A stretch of DNA of 64,000 bases from contig NZ_NRSJ01000026.1 in the NCBI RefSeq assembly GCF_016584085.1, positions 1 through 64,000 on the forward strand, in the 5' to 3' direction. The notes beneath the pieces were generated by a model. That model saw nothing but the letters and a program-made list of their open reading frames with translations. It did not search any database and had not been told where the DNA came from. Made by a program: the position numbers and the translations under genes. Origin of the DNA: Halochromatium glycolicum. Lineage in GTDB: Bacteria; Pseudomonadota; Gammaproteobacteria; Chromatiales; Chromatiaceae. This document shows positions 53,815-61,649 of this stretch, one piece after another. Position 1 is the first letter of the stretch. Every line of letters begins with the position of its first letter.

Positions 53815-54326
53815 TACTGCACTCCCCTACGCACCGCCAGCGCCTCGATCAAGCCGGCACCCCGCTCAAATCAAATGGTCGCGACAGAGTCGCGGTAGAC
53901 CTGACTGCATCCAGCAAGCGCGCCGTTCATCAGGGAAGCGCTGATTGATCGGCGCTTCCCGCACGGGACAGGATGCCCCGCCATTATCAAGCACCCAAGC
54001 GCTTGACGATGTAGGAGCCGGAAAACCACCAACTTGCGAACAGATTCTGGCTCCATCCGATTCTTAGTCTGGATGGCCAATCGATCAGCGTCTCGTTAGC
54101 GAGCCGCAGAGCCCGAAGCGGCCTCACCTCGAACGCCCCGTGCATCCCGGTCATAATAGACAAGCATCAAGGATTTGCCCATCGTCCACTGATCAGCGCC
54201 GAAGCCCGATCCATATGCCGGAATCCCCGACGCCTGCTCGTGAGCATGAAAGCGAGACGAGCTGGCCCGCATGCCGCAGCACTACATTGAAGCTCGAAAC
54301 CGCAGTTGACCGCTGAGCCCCGTCTG
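53815..54326. other. 512-bp intergenic region with a hairpin
   Basis: Between kaiB 2 (leftward) and the glycosyltransferase (rightward). It contains the 9-bp stem hairpin at 53933-53960. Apart from that I see no gene; the frames across it lack start signals and family features. Confidence 0.45.
53933..53960 (+). repeat. Hairpin containing the second 14-bp direct repeat
   Basis: GGGAAGCGC pairs perfectly with GCGCTTCCC across a 10-base loop. The first 14 bases repeat those at 53033-53046. It may be a small dispersed palindromic element. Confidence 0.6.
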
Positions 54327-55457
54327 ATGCATCACCAACAACCACGTCTGGCCATCTTCGCCTCGTTCTCCGGTCAGGGCGGGGTCGAGCGGATGCTGGT
54401 GAATCTGATTCAGGGGTTCTGCGGTGAAGGCTATCAGGTCGATCTGCTGCTGGTGCGCACGCGAAGCGCCCACCTCGACGAACTGCCGCAGGGCGTGCGC
54501 TGCATCCCGCTCGGTACCCGTCACACCCTGCTCGCCACCGTCGCGCTCGCGCGCTGGCTGAAGCGCGAGCGGCCACCGGTCCTGCTGGCGGCCAAGGATC
54601 GCGCCGGGCGAGCAGCGGTATTGGCGCGCGCGCTGGCGCGGAGCCGGACCCGCCTGGTGCTGCGGCTGGGAACCAACCTGTCGGCGGCCTTGCAAGCCCA
54701 GGGCAGACCCCGGCGCTCGCTGAGGCTGTTGCCGATTCGACTGCTCTATCCGTTCATCGACCAGATCGTCGCCGTCTCCGACGGGGTAGCCGACGATACC
54801 GCCCAACTCGCGCGGCTGCCCCGCAGCGCTGTCCGGGTGATCCGCAATCCGGTGGTCACGCCCCGCCTGCAAGCCCTTGCCGCCGCCCCCTGCCCGCACC
54901 CCTGGTTGGCCGCCCAGCGGGATTTCTCGGTGATCGTGGCGGCCGGCCGGCTGCAGCGACAGAAGGACTTTCCGACCCTGGTCCATGCCTTTCGCCGCGT
55001 CGCGCACGAGCGCGACTGCCGGCTACTGATCATCGGCGCGGGCCGCGGCCGCAGCGCGCTCGAGACCCTCGCTGCCGAGATCGGACTCAGACTCGGCCCA
55101 GACGGCGATCTCGATCTGCCTGGCTTTCGAGCCGACCTCTACGGCTGGCTCGCCCGCGCCGACCTGTTCGTGCTCTCGTCGGCCTGGGAGGGGTCACCGA
55201 ACGTCCTGACCGAGGCACTGGCGCTCGGCGTGCCGGCGGTCGCCACCGACTGCCCGAGCGGGCCGCGCGAGATCCTGGCCGGCGGCCGCTATGGGCCGCT
55301 GGTGCCGGTCGGCGACAGCATCGCCCTCGCCGCCGCGATCCAGGCCACGTTGGATGATCCGCTGCCTGCGGCTGTGCTCAAGGAGGCGGTCACCGATTAC
55401 ACGCAAGACGCGAGCGCCCGCGCCTACCTCGAGGCGCTCGGCGTGGCCGCAGATTGA
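54327..55457 (+). CDS. Glycosyltransferase family 4
   Basis: 376 residues from ATG 54327; TTG 54306 is a less likely start. GT-B fold: N-terminal ASFSGQGGVERMLVNLIQGF, mid-protein QIVAVSDGVADD, and C-terminal nucleotide-sugar domain with VAAGRLQRQKDFPTLVHAF and the E-x7-E motif region SAWEGSPNVLTEALALGVPAVATDCPSGPREIL. It transfers a sugar, probably to a surface glycan, but no polysaccharide locus surrounds it. No membrane segment. Confidence 0.9.
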   Translation: MHHQQPRLAIFASFSGQGGVERMLVNLIQGFCGEGYQVDLLLVRTRSAHLDELPQGVRCIPLGTRHTLLATVALARWLKRERPPVLLAAKDRAGRAAVLARALARSRTRLVLRLGTNLSAALQAQGRPRRSLRLLPIRLLYPFIDQIVAVSDGVADDTAQLARLPRSAVRVIRNPVVTPRLQALAAAPCPHPWLAAQRDFSVIVAAGRLQRQKDFPTLVHAFRRVAHERDCRLLIIGAGRGRSALETLAAEIGLRLGPDGDLDLPGFRADLYGWLARADLFVLSSAWEGSPNVLTEALALGVPAVATDCPSGPREILAGGRYGPLVPVGDSIALAAAIQATLDDPLPAAVLKEAVTDYTQDASARAYLEALGVAAD

Positions 55458-55511
55458 AAGGCATTCTCAAGGGTTGCATGCTGGGCTAAGCGGTCAACTG
55501 CGGTTCTAGGT

Positions 55512-55841
55512 TCAACCGCTGACGGCCTGCACCAGCACCCAGGGCCGCACCACCAGCGCCCAGACCAGTGCATCCTCGCTGACCCATCGCTTGGCCTGGT
55601 CGTCGGGCACCGGCCTGACTCGACCCTCGGCCATCCAGGTCTCGATCCGATCCGTCTCGTCCCGGCTCATCGCGGTCCCGACCGCGATCAGATCGGTACC
55701 GGCCCGCACCTCGACGGCCCGACCCTGTGCGAAGAACCGCTGCAGTTGGCTCCAAGGGATCTTGGCGGTCTCGCCGGCGAGCTTGGCCGCGAGCAGCTGC
55801 GGATCATCGGATTCGGGCGCGGGATCGGGCTTGTCGGTCAT
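55512..55841 (-). CDS. DUF2288 family protein
   Basis: 109 residues. LAGETAKIPWSQLQRFFAQGR and LIAVGTAMSRD with ETWMAEGRVRPVPDDQA match the DUF2288 pattern of small uncharacterised proteobacterial proteins. It is 3 bp downstream of the nickel-transport ATPase and so is the last gene of that operon; whether this is functional is unknown. Confidence 0.8.
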   Translation of the reverse strand: MTDKPDPAPESDDPQLLAAKLAGETAKIPWSQLQRFFAQGRAVEVRAGTDLIAVGTAMSRDETDRIETWMAEGRVRPVPDDQAKRWVSEDALVWALVVRPWVLVQAVSG

Positions 55842-55844
55842 CGC

Positions 55845-56663
55845 TCAATCGTCGTCCTGTCTATCGGCATGGGGGTGCGCATGCACCGGCAGCTCGCTGA
55901 GGTGATCATGATCGGTCGTGACACCGCTCGCATGCAGGTGCAGGTGCGTGTGGCGATGCGCATGGGCATGTCGATGCAGCTCGACCGGCTGCAGCTGTCC
56001 TTGCTCGAGCAGCACCGCGCGCGAGGTCAGTCGCTCGAGCACGGGCTGCTCGTGCGAGACGATCAACATCGCCTGCGGCAGCCCGGCAAGATGATCGAGC
56101 AACCGGGCCGCGCTGACCGCGTCCAGACCGCTGGTCGGCTCATCGAGCAGCAACAGCTGCGGCTCCATCGCCAGCACCGTCGCCAGCGCGACCAGCCGCT
56201 TCTCGCCGCCGGAGAGGCGATGGGTCACCCGCGGCCCATAGCCCCTCAGCCCCAACACGGCGAGGGTCCGCTCGGCGATCGCGGCGGCCTGCTCGGGCGT
56301 ACGCCCCAGATTGAGCGGGCCGAAGGCGACATCATCGAGCACGGTCGGACAGAACAGCTGATCATCACTGTGCTGGAAGACCAACCCGAGGCGCCCGCGC
56401 ACGGCCCGAAAATCCGCCTCGCTCCGGCAGTCCCGGCCCAGCACCCGGACCTGACCGGCCGTTGGGCGCAGCAAGCCGACGATCAGGTGCAGCAAGGTGC
56501 TCTTCCCGGCCCCGTTCGGACCGATCAGCGCAATGCGCTCGGACTCGCCGACGCGCAGATTCAGCCCCTGAAGCAGCGGCGGACGCCCAGGATAGCCAAA
56601 GCCGACCTCGACGAGCTCGGCGAGCACCCCCACACGGCTGGCCTCGGTCAGCGAAACCCCCAT
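55845..56663 (-). CDS. nikO: Nickel ECF transporter ATPase with His-rich tail
   Basis: 272 residues from ATG 56663, one base past the upstream stop. ABC ATPase of the CbiO/EcfA type: Walker A GPNGAGKST, Q-loop VFQHSDDQLF, signature LSGGEKRLVALA, Walker B LLLLDEPTSGLD, switch His in IVSHE. The last 50 residues are His/Asp-rich (HRHAHAHRHTHLHLH...), a likely nickel-storage or buffering tail. Partner of NikQ and NikM; drives Ni2+ uptake. The open frame extends upstream in NikQ's reverse frame but is not conserved there. Confidence 0.9.
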   Translation of the reverse strand: MGVSLTEASRVGVLAELVEVGFGYPGRPPLLQGLNLRVGESERIALIGPNGAGKSTLLHLIVGLLRPTAGQVRVLGRDCRSEADFRAVRGRLGLVFQHSDDQLFCPTVLDDVAFGPLNLGRTPEQAAAIAERTLAVLGLRGYGPRVTHRLSGGEKRLVALATVLAMEPQLLLLDEPTSGLDAVSAARLLDHLAGLPQAMLIVSHEQPVLERLTSRAVLLEQGQLQPVELHRHAHAHRHTHLHLHASGVTTDHDHLSELPVHAHPHADRQDDD

Positions 56664-56664
56664 C

Positions 56665-57477
56665 TCAGGCGGCATGCGACCAACGATCGAAAGCGAACAG
56701 CGCCACGCAGACCGAGACCGCGACGGCCAGCACCAGGCTATCCAGCCGGCGCCAGCGGCCGCGGTGCAGCAGGTGCAGGCGACCATCGAAACCGCGACAG
56801 CGCATCGCCTCGCCAAGACGCTGGCCGCGAGCCAGGCTCCTGACCAACAGCATCCCGATCAGCCAGCCCAGCGCGCGCCAGCTATGCCGGTCGCTGCGCG
56901 GCACAAAGGCGCGCGCCCGCATCGCCAACCGCATTCGACGATATTCGTCACCGACCAACAGGATCTGCCTCAGGGTCAACAACAGCAGATGACAGAGCTT
57001 GGCGGGCACACCCAGCCGGGCCAGCGCATGGACGACCTGGCTGGCACCGAGGACCGCCACGAGACCGAATAGGCTCAGCACCACGGCATTCGCCTTGAGC
57101 AGGATCAGCCCCGCCAAACGCAGGCCCTCGGCACTCGCTGACAGCGACCCGATCTCGAGCAAGCTCTTGCCCGGCACCGAGAACGGCAGCGTGATCAGCA
57201 GCAACAGCATCAGCAGCTCGAGCGGCAGCAGATGCTGTAGGCGGCGAACCGGGACACCGCCGAGCAGCGCCAGCGCGATCGCCGCCAGCAGCGCCACAAA
57301 GGCACTCGTGAGCGAGGTCAGCGATACCAAGGTCACCGCAAGCATCGCGGCGCTGATCAGCCGGACGCGCGGGTCGAGCGCTGCGAGGCGATCCGGACGC
57401 TCCCCGATGCCCGTTGCGACCGCACCCAGATCGAGCTGCTCGCTGGGCTCGGCCGGGCCTGAACGTCGTAACCGCAT
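56665..57477 (-). CDS. nikQ: Nickel ECF transporter transmembrane protein (CbiQ/EcfT type)
   Basis: 270 residues. Helical membrane protein with LDPRVRLISAAMLAVTLVSL, KANAVVLSLFGLVAVLGA and the coupling-helix motifs RMRLAMRARAF and GEAMRCRGFDG typical of EcfT (A-R-G-type). Its ATG overlaps the NikL stop in TGATG, giving translational coupling. It joins the NikM substrate-binding protein to the NikO ATPase. Confidence 0.9.
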   Translation of the reverse strand: MRLRRSGPAEPSEQLDLGAVATGIGERPDRLAALDPRVRLISAAMLAVTLVSLTSLTSAFVALLAAIALALLGGVPVRRLQHLLPLELLMLLLLITLPFSVPGKSLLEIGSLSASAEGLRLAGLILLKANAVVLSLFGLVAVLGASQVVHALARLGVPAKLCHLLLLTLRQILLVGDEYRRMRLAMRARAFVPRSDRHSWRALGWLIGMLLVRSLARGQRLGEAMRCRGFDGRLHLLHRGRWRRLDSLVLAVAVSVCVALFAFDRWSHAA

Positions 57478-58667
57478 CAGCGCTGCTCACCCGACGCCTG
57501 AGCGCGGCGCTTCTGCCGCACCGTCCACCAGATCCCGAGCCCGGCGACACCGAGGATGTAGCCGATACCCCCGAGGACATCCTGTAGCTGCGCCCGGGCC
57601 TGGCTTTGCGCGAGCGCCTCCCGCAGCGGTCGCACCTGACGCGCAACGGCCTTTTCGATCGCCGCGACCACCGCGGGATCAAGCTGCTCGGGCTTAGCGC
57701 AACGGCCGGCATCCAAGGCCGGACGGCCGGCGTTGAATATCTGCCCCCCAGCCCGGCCTTCGGGTTGGTCCTCAGCCCAGTCTGCAGCTTGGTCCCTGGC
57801 CCGGGTTCCTGCACCGCCTCCAGTCTGGCCTCCAGTCTGGCCTCCAGTCTGGCCTCCAGCCCGCTCGCTGGCCGGTTCCCCGGGCCGGGCCGCATCGGCC
57901 CGCCCAGCAGAATCCGCCCGCCCAGCAGACCCGCCAGCTTGGCCCTCGACCTGCGCCTCGACGGGTCTTCCTCCCCCAGGCGCTAGCCCACGCCCGGAGC
58001 TTTCTGATCCGGCCGGCGCTGCGGAGGAACCCGCTTGCTCCGGAGCAGAGGCCGACGCTGGCGCGGCCTCTCCGGTTGAGCCCGATGTAGCGAAGGCGCC
58101 GGCCAGCTCAGAGGCCGCGATCCGCCATTCGGCACGATGGCCGTCCGCCGATTCGGCGACGATGCGCAGATCACGCGCGGCCTTGGCCTGATAGCCGAAC
58201 GCGCCGTCCGAATCCGGTGTCAGTGTCGTCAGCCGCTCGCCGTCGGCCGTGAGAACCCGTATCCGGGCCCCACGTGCGGGGTGACCGCCGGCAAAGTAGG
58301 CGCGGCCGGTGATCCGATCGCCCTCGGCCATCGCGAAGACCTGAAGGCTATGGGCTGCCGCTGGCCCGTTGGCCACCAGCAGCAAGACGGCGACAGCGAT
58401 GGCGACAACCGCATTACGCGGCTGTCCAAGCTCGCGTCGCGTTGCCCGCGCTGGCGGGACCTGGACCAGTCGCAGTCGCCAGCACCGGCAAGCTCCACGA
58501 GGTGACCGTCCAGAAACGACTTCCCGATGCGGGAGTAACCGCTTGTGACGGCCGCGGGAAGCAAATGAGAGACGACTCCTCAGCATCACCAAGCGCGCTA
58601 ACAAGCGCGCTAAAGGAGCACCCATCTTGAGGTATTGGCGCGAGGGGTCGAGCAGACTCCTAGGCAT
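57477..58667 (-). CDS. nikL: NikL-like periplasmic component of nickel transporter
   Basis: 396 residues as an open frame. The recognisable part begins at about residue 86 with a signal-type helix (NAVVAIAVAVLLLVANG...AAAHSLQVFA), then a carboxypeptidase-regulatory-like beta domain (GRAYFAGGHPARGARIRVLTADG), a long Ala/Gly/Gln-rich linker with TGGQ repeats and a C-terminal transmembrane helix (GGIGYILGVAGLGIWW). This is the NikL layout. No start codon lies directly before the signal helix, so the 85 residues ahead of it (from ATG 58667 overlapping the nikM stop) are puzzling. An alternative start or sequencing error may apply. Confidence 0.75.
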   Translation of the reverse strand: MPRSLLDPSRQYLKMGAPLARLLARLVMLRSRLSFASRGRHKRLLPHREVVSGRSPRGACRCWRLRLVQVPPARATRRELGQPRNAVVAIAVAVLLLVANGPAAAHSLQVFAMAEGDRITGRAYFAGGHPARGARIRVLTADGERLTTLTPDSDGAFGYQAKAARDLRIVAESADGHRAEWRIAASELAGAFATSGSTGEAAPASASAPEQAGSSAAPAGSESSGRGLAPGGGRPVEAQVEGQAGGSAGRADSAGRADAARPGEPASERAGGQTGGQTGGQTGGGAGTRARDQAADWAEDQPEGRAGGQIFNAGRPALDAGRCAKPEQLDPAVVAAIEKAVARQVRPLREALAQSQARAQLQDVLGGIGYILGVAGLGIWWTVRQKRRAQASGEQR

Positions 58668-59346
58668 CAGACAGCCGGTCCAGTGGTTGGTCCAGTGCCA
58701 GCACGGCCGGCTCGACGCGCAGCAGGAAGGCGATCACGACCCCGGTCAGGAGCCCCTCGATCGCTGCCAGCGGCAGAAAGGTGATCCCGATCACGCGCGC
58801 CGCCGGCGCGAAGGCCTCCCCGCTCAGCAGCAGGCTCGCCATCACCAGCGCACCGGTGAGCAGGACCGCGAGGGCGCCGGCAGTGAGGCCGATCAGGAAG
58901 CCGCGCCGGCGCTCTTGGGGCGTCACGCTCGGCATCGATTCCCCCGCTGGCGTCGGACGCGGCTCGACCAGCCGAGCGAGCAGGGGCCTGAACAGCAGGG
59001 CGCAGCAGAGCGCCGGGATCGCTAGGTTCAGGGTATTGACGCCGAGCACAACGAGACCGCCATGGCCGAAGAAGACCGCCTGCAGCAGCAGCGCGACAAA
59101 CAGCGCCGGCACGGCGGCCCAACCCAACACCAAGCCCATCAGACCGTTCAGCAACAGGTGCACGCTGCTCGGCCCCAACGGGATACTGACCAGCGACGAG
59201 ACGAAGAAGGCGGCCGCGAGCACCGCCGCCTGCGGCAGCGCCTCTTCGCGCACCTGGCGCAGCGCGAGCCCGAGCAGGACCGCTGAGCCCAGCGCCCCCG
59301 TGATCAGTACGGGTGCCGAGACAACACCATCAGGGATGTGCGCCAT
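58660..59346 (-). CDS. nikM: Nickel ECF transporter substrate-binding membrane protein (CbiM/NikM)
   Basis: 228 residues. The N-terminus MAHIPDGVVS is the CbiM/NikM hallmark: after Met removal the Ala/His residues bind the metal. Further motifs: PLGPSSVHLLLNGLMGLVLG, LLLQAVFFGHGGLVVLGVNTLN and PLAAIEGLLTGVV. Seven-helix S component for Ni2+ (or Co2+); NikR next door favours nickel. First gene of nikM-L-Q-O. A NikR-like operator lies 12-39 bp before its start. Confidence 0.92.
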   Translation of the reverse strand: MAHIPDGVVSAPVLITGALGSAVLLGLALRQVREEALPQAAVLAAAFFVSSLVSIPLGPSSVHLLLNGLMGLVLGWAAVPALFVALLLQAVFFGHGGLVVLGVNTLNLAIPALCCALLFRPLLARLVEPRPTPAGESMPSVTPQERRRGFLIGLTAGALAVLLTGALVMASLLLSGEAFAPAARVIGITFLPLAAIEGLLTGVVIAFLLRVEPAVLALDQPLDRLSDA

Positions 59347-59357
59347 GAGCGAGCAGG

Positions 59358-59385
59358 ATAGGAGAACGTGATGAAATGATCATAC
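59358..59385 (+). promoter_or_regulatory. Candidate NikR operator
   Basis: ATAGGA-N16-TCATAC matches the E. coli NikR consensus GTATGA-N16-TCATAC at 10 of 12 positions, with exact spacing and one perfect half-site. It lies between the divergent nikM and nikR genes, just upstream of nikM, where NikR-Ni would block transcription. Not experimentally shown. Confidence 0.6.
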
Positions 59386-59511
59386 CAGAACGGCTGCGAA
59401 CACCGCGCTCCCCGGAACGAGCAGCGAATCGCTAGAATCCTAGCCATTCCCCGTTTCCTGCGATCCGCAGCAGCGATCGCAGGCCCCATCGACGGCCGAG
59501 GCGATCCCAGC

Positions 59512-60027
59512 ATGCAACGTATCACCATCACCCTCGATGATCCGCTGACCGAGGCGTTCGAAGGCTATATGGTCAAACGCGGTTACACCAACCGTTCGGA
59601 AGCCATCCGCGACCTGATCCGCGAGCGCCTGCATCATGAGCAGCTGACGACCCAGCCCGAAGGGCAATGCGTCGCAACGTTGAGCTATGTCTACAACCAC
59701 CACGAGCGCGAGCTCGCGACCCGGCTCACGACCGCCCACCATGAACACCACGATCTCACGGTGTCCACGATGCATGTGCATCTGAGCCATGATCATTGCC
59801 TGGAGACCGTCATCCTACGCGGCCCGGCCCAGCGCGTGCAGGTGTTCGCCGATGCGGTGATCGCCCAACCCGGCGTGCTTCATGGGAACCTCTCGGTCCT
59901 GCCGGTCAGCGCAACTGAGCAGGCCCATCAGCACGGCAGTGAGCCCCATGATCACGAGCACAGCGATAGCGAGCAGGACGCAGCCCAGCAGGCCATCCGG
60001 CACCTGCACCTGGAGCCCATTGCCTGA
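59512..60027 (+). CDS. nikR: Nickel-responsive regulator NikR with His-rich tail
   Basis: 171 residues. Ribbon-helix-helix DNA-binding domain RITITLDDPLTEAFEGYMVKRGYTNRSEAIRDLIRERL and ACT-like nickel domain with ATLSYVYNHHERELA, TMHVHLSHDHCLETVILRG containing the His/His/Cys nickel ligands. It ends with an additional His/Asp/Glu-rich tail (AHQHGSEPHDHEHSDSEQ) about 35 residues longer than E. coli NikR. Divergent from nikM. It represses nickel uptake when nickel is sufficient. Confidence 0.95.
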   Translation: MQRITITLDDPLTEAFEGYMVKRGYTNRSEAIRDLIRERLHHEQLTTQPEGQCVATLSYVYNHHERELATRLTTAHHEHHDLTVSTMHVHLSHDHCLETVILRGPAQRVQVFADAVIAQPGVLHGNLSVLPVSATEQAHQHGSEPHDHEHSDSEQDAAQQAIRHLHLEPIA

Positions 60028-60267
60028 ACCGCTCATGGCGCCTCATGAAGCGCACCCATCGGTGATGGCCGCTACGACCACCAGGGCACGCCCCGCCCGG
60101 CGCCCAGCGTTGTGACAACTCGTTGGAAGAGCATGACGATTCCGCCTCGTTGTGCCTCGCTGGCCAATTCCCGATCAGGCACGCGGGACGCAACCTGGCG
60201 GCCGTGCAACTGCGGTTTCTAGGCTGAAGAATGAGCCGCCCCGCGGATGGTGGCTGGTGACACCGGC

Positions 60268-61053
60268 CTAGCGCTGCCCGCAGGGCTCGAAGAAGCTGTT
60301 GTTCATTGCCTCCAGACACTGACGACCGGTCTGACTCAACGCGCTCGGGTCCGCATTGGTGAGCCGCTCCTGGGTCTCCAGCCCCTGGAGCTGACGGGCC
60401 GCGTCGCAGGCCTGCGAGTCAGCGCAGGCATTGTCCGCCCCGCAAGTGCGCTCCACCAACGCTCGGCAACGACTGTCGCCGGTTTCAGAGCCAATGCTCG
60501 AGCAGGCCGGAAACTCCGGGTCGTCGAGCGCATCGCGACAGCGATCATTGGTTGCGGACGGTACCGAATCGCGGTCAGACTCACCGCGCCCGCGCCGATC
60601 TTGGGCCGCCTCATCGAGTAGTGCGCGCGCGCGCAGGCAGGCTGCCGATGAACGGCAGGCATCATCAAAGCCGCAGGTCTTGCGCACGAGCTGCTTGCAA
60701 TAACGGCGAGCGAAGACCGGCTCCGGCTCGGCCTGTCCGCGCCACTGCTGATACATCGGCTCAGTCGGCACCGCGATCCCGTCGCGCACGATCACCGTGG
60801 AGCCGTCCTCGAGTTTGTGGACGCCATCCCAGAGCGGGCGCCGCTCACCGTCGATCACCCCTGTCGCCCGTCGCGTGTCGGGATCAACCATGATCTCCGG
60901 ACCACCCTCCAACTGACCGCGCCAGCTCTGCGCGAGGGCGAGCGGGCCGGCACCAAGCCAGCCAATCAGTAGGCCGAGAAGCACGAGCAGACGCCACCCC
61001 CGAAGGCCGCGACCGCCCGCAAACCGGGATGTTGCCAGTCGAAGGTTGCCCAT
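60268..61053 (-). CDS. Secreted Cys-rich repeat protein
   Basis: 261 residues from ATG 61053. Signal peptide (LLVLLGLLIGWLGAGPLALAQS) then a small domain with ATGVIDGERRPLWDGVHKLEDGSTVIVRDG and two copies of a Cys module: YCKQLVRKTCGFDDACRSSAACLRAR and RCRALVERTCGADNACADSQACDAAR, about 85 residues apart, each followed by a variable linker. The modules have four Cys each, suggesting disulfides in the periplasm. Not recognised as a named family. Immediately upstream in the same direction is the Kunitz-like lipoprotein, 33 bp away. Confidence 0.7.
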   Translation of the reverse strand: MGNLRLATSRFAGGRGLRGWRLLVLLGLLIGWLGAGPLALAQSWRGQLEGGPEIMVDPDTRRATGVIDGERRPLWDGVHKLEDGSTVIVRDGIAVPTEPMYQQWRGQAEPEPVFARRYCKQLVRKTCGFDDACRSSAACLRARALLDEAAQDRRGRGESDRDSVPSATNDRCRDALDDPEFPACSSIGSETGDSRCRALVERTCGADNACADSQACDAARQLQGLETQERLTNADPSALSQTGRQCLEAMNNSFFEPCGQR

Positions 61054-61086
61054 CTGTTTCCCCTCCGGTTGCGGATGCTCCAAAGT

Positions 61087-61395
61087 TCAACGTTGCGGGC
61101 GGCCGCCGCAGGCGGCAACACAGTCGCGCATCGTCCGGAACGGCCAATCGCGATCACAGACGCCGGGCCGAAACACGCGGCAGGTATCGCTCTGATAGTC
61201 ATAATAGACGGCATCGATCGGACTGCTACATCGACCCCGTGCGGGCGCTTCGAGGCAGCTGACATGCATCAGATCATCGCCGCCACCGCCGAGCGGACCG
61301 GCGCAGCCTGTTAGCAGCATGAGGCTCAGTGCTGCAGCGATGTGCAACCGAGCTTGGCCCCGGTCTCCGAGCGGCCGCACGCTGGTCCTGGCCAT
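61087..61395 (-). CDS. Kunitz/BPTI-like lipoprotein
   Basis: 102 residues from ATG 61395 (MARTSVRPLGDRG). A signal peptide ends in lipobox LLTGC, predicting a lipoprotein. The mature domain has six Cys spaced C-x8-C-x15-C-x7-C-x11-C-x3-C, the pattern of Kunitz/BPTI domains (usually x12 where x11 stands here). Conserved YYDYQSDTC and the final CVAACGG support it. The position equivalent to P1 after the second Cys is Ser, not Lys/Arg, so trypsin inhibition is unlikely. Kunitz domains are rare in bacteria. A longer open frame upstream is not conserved. Confidence 0.7.
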   Translation of the reverse strand: MARTSVRPLGDRGQARLHIAAALSLMLLTGCAGPLGGGGDDLMHVSCLEAPARGRCSSPIDAVYYDYQSDTCRVFRPGVCDRDWPFRTMRDCVAACGGRPQR

Positions 61396-61649
61396 CGGCT
61401 CGACAGTCAGCTGTTGCGACTCAGCAGGATTCAGGAAACGATGGTTGAGCAAGGACATTGAGTAAAACAATCGAGCAAGGGCCTCGAGCGAGACTGATCT
61501 GAGCCAGCTACCGGTCTGAGCCCCGTACTGGTCTGAGCCGGCTACCGGTCTGAACCGGCTACTGATCTGAGAAAGACCCCGATCACAGCAGCGCCCGGCC
61601 GTCAGCCGCAAGCAGCGGCTCAGTGCACTCAGCGGCCCTGATGGCCAGA

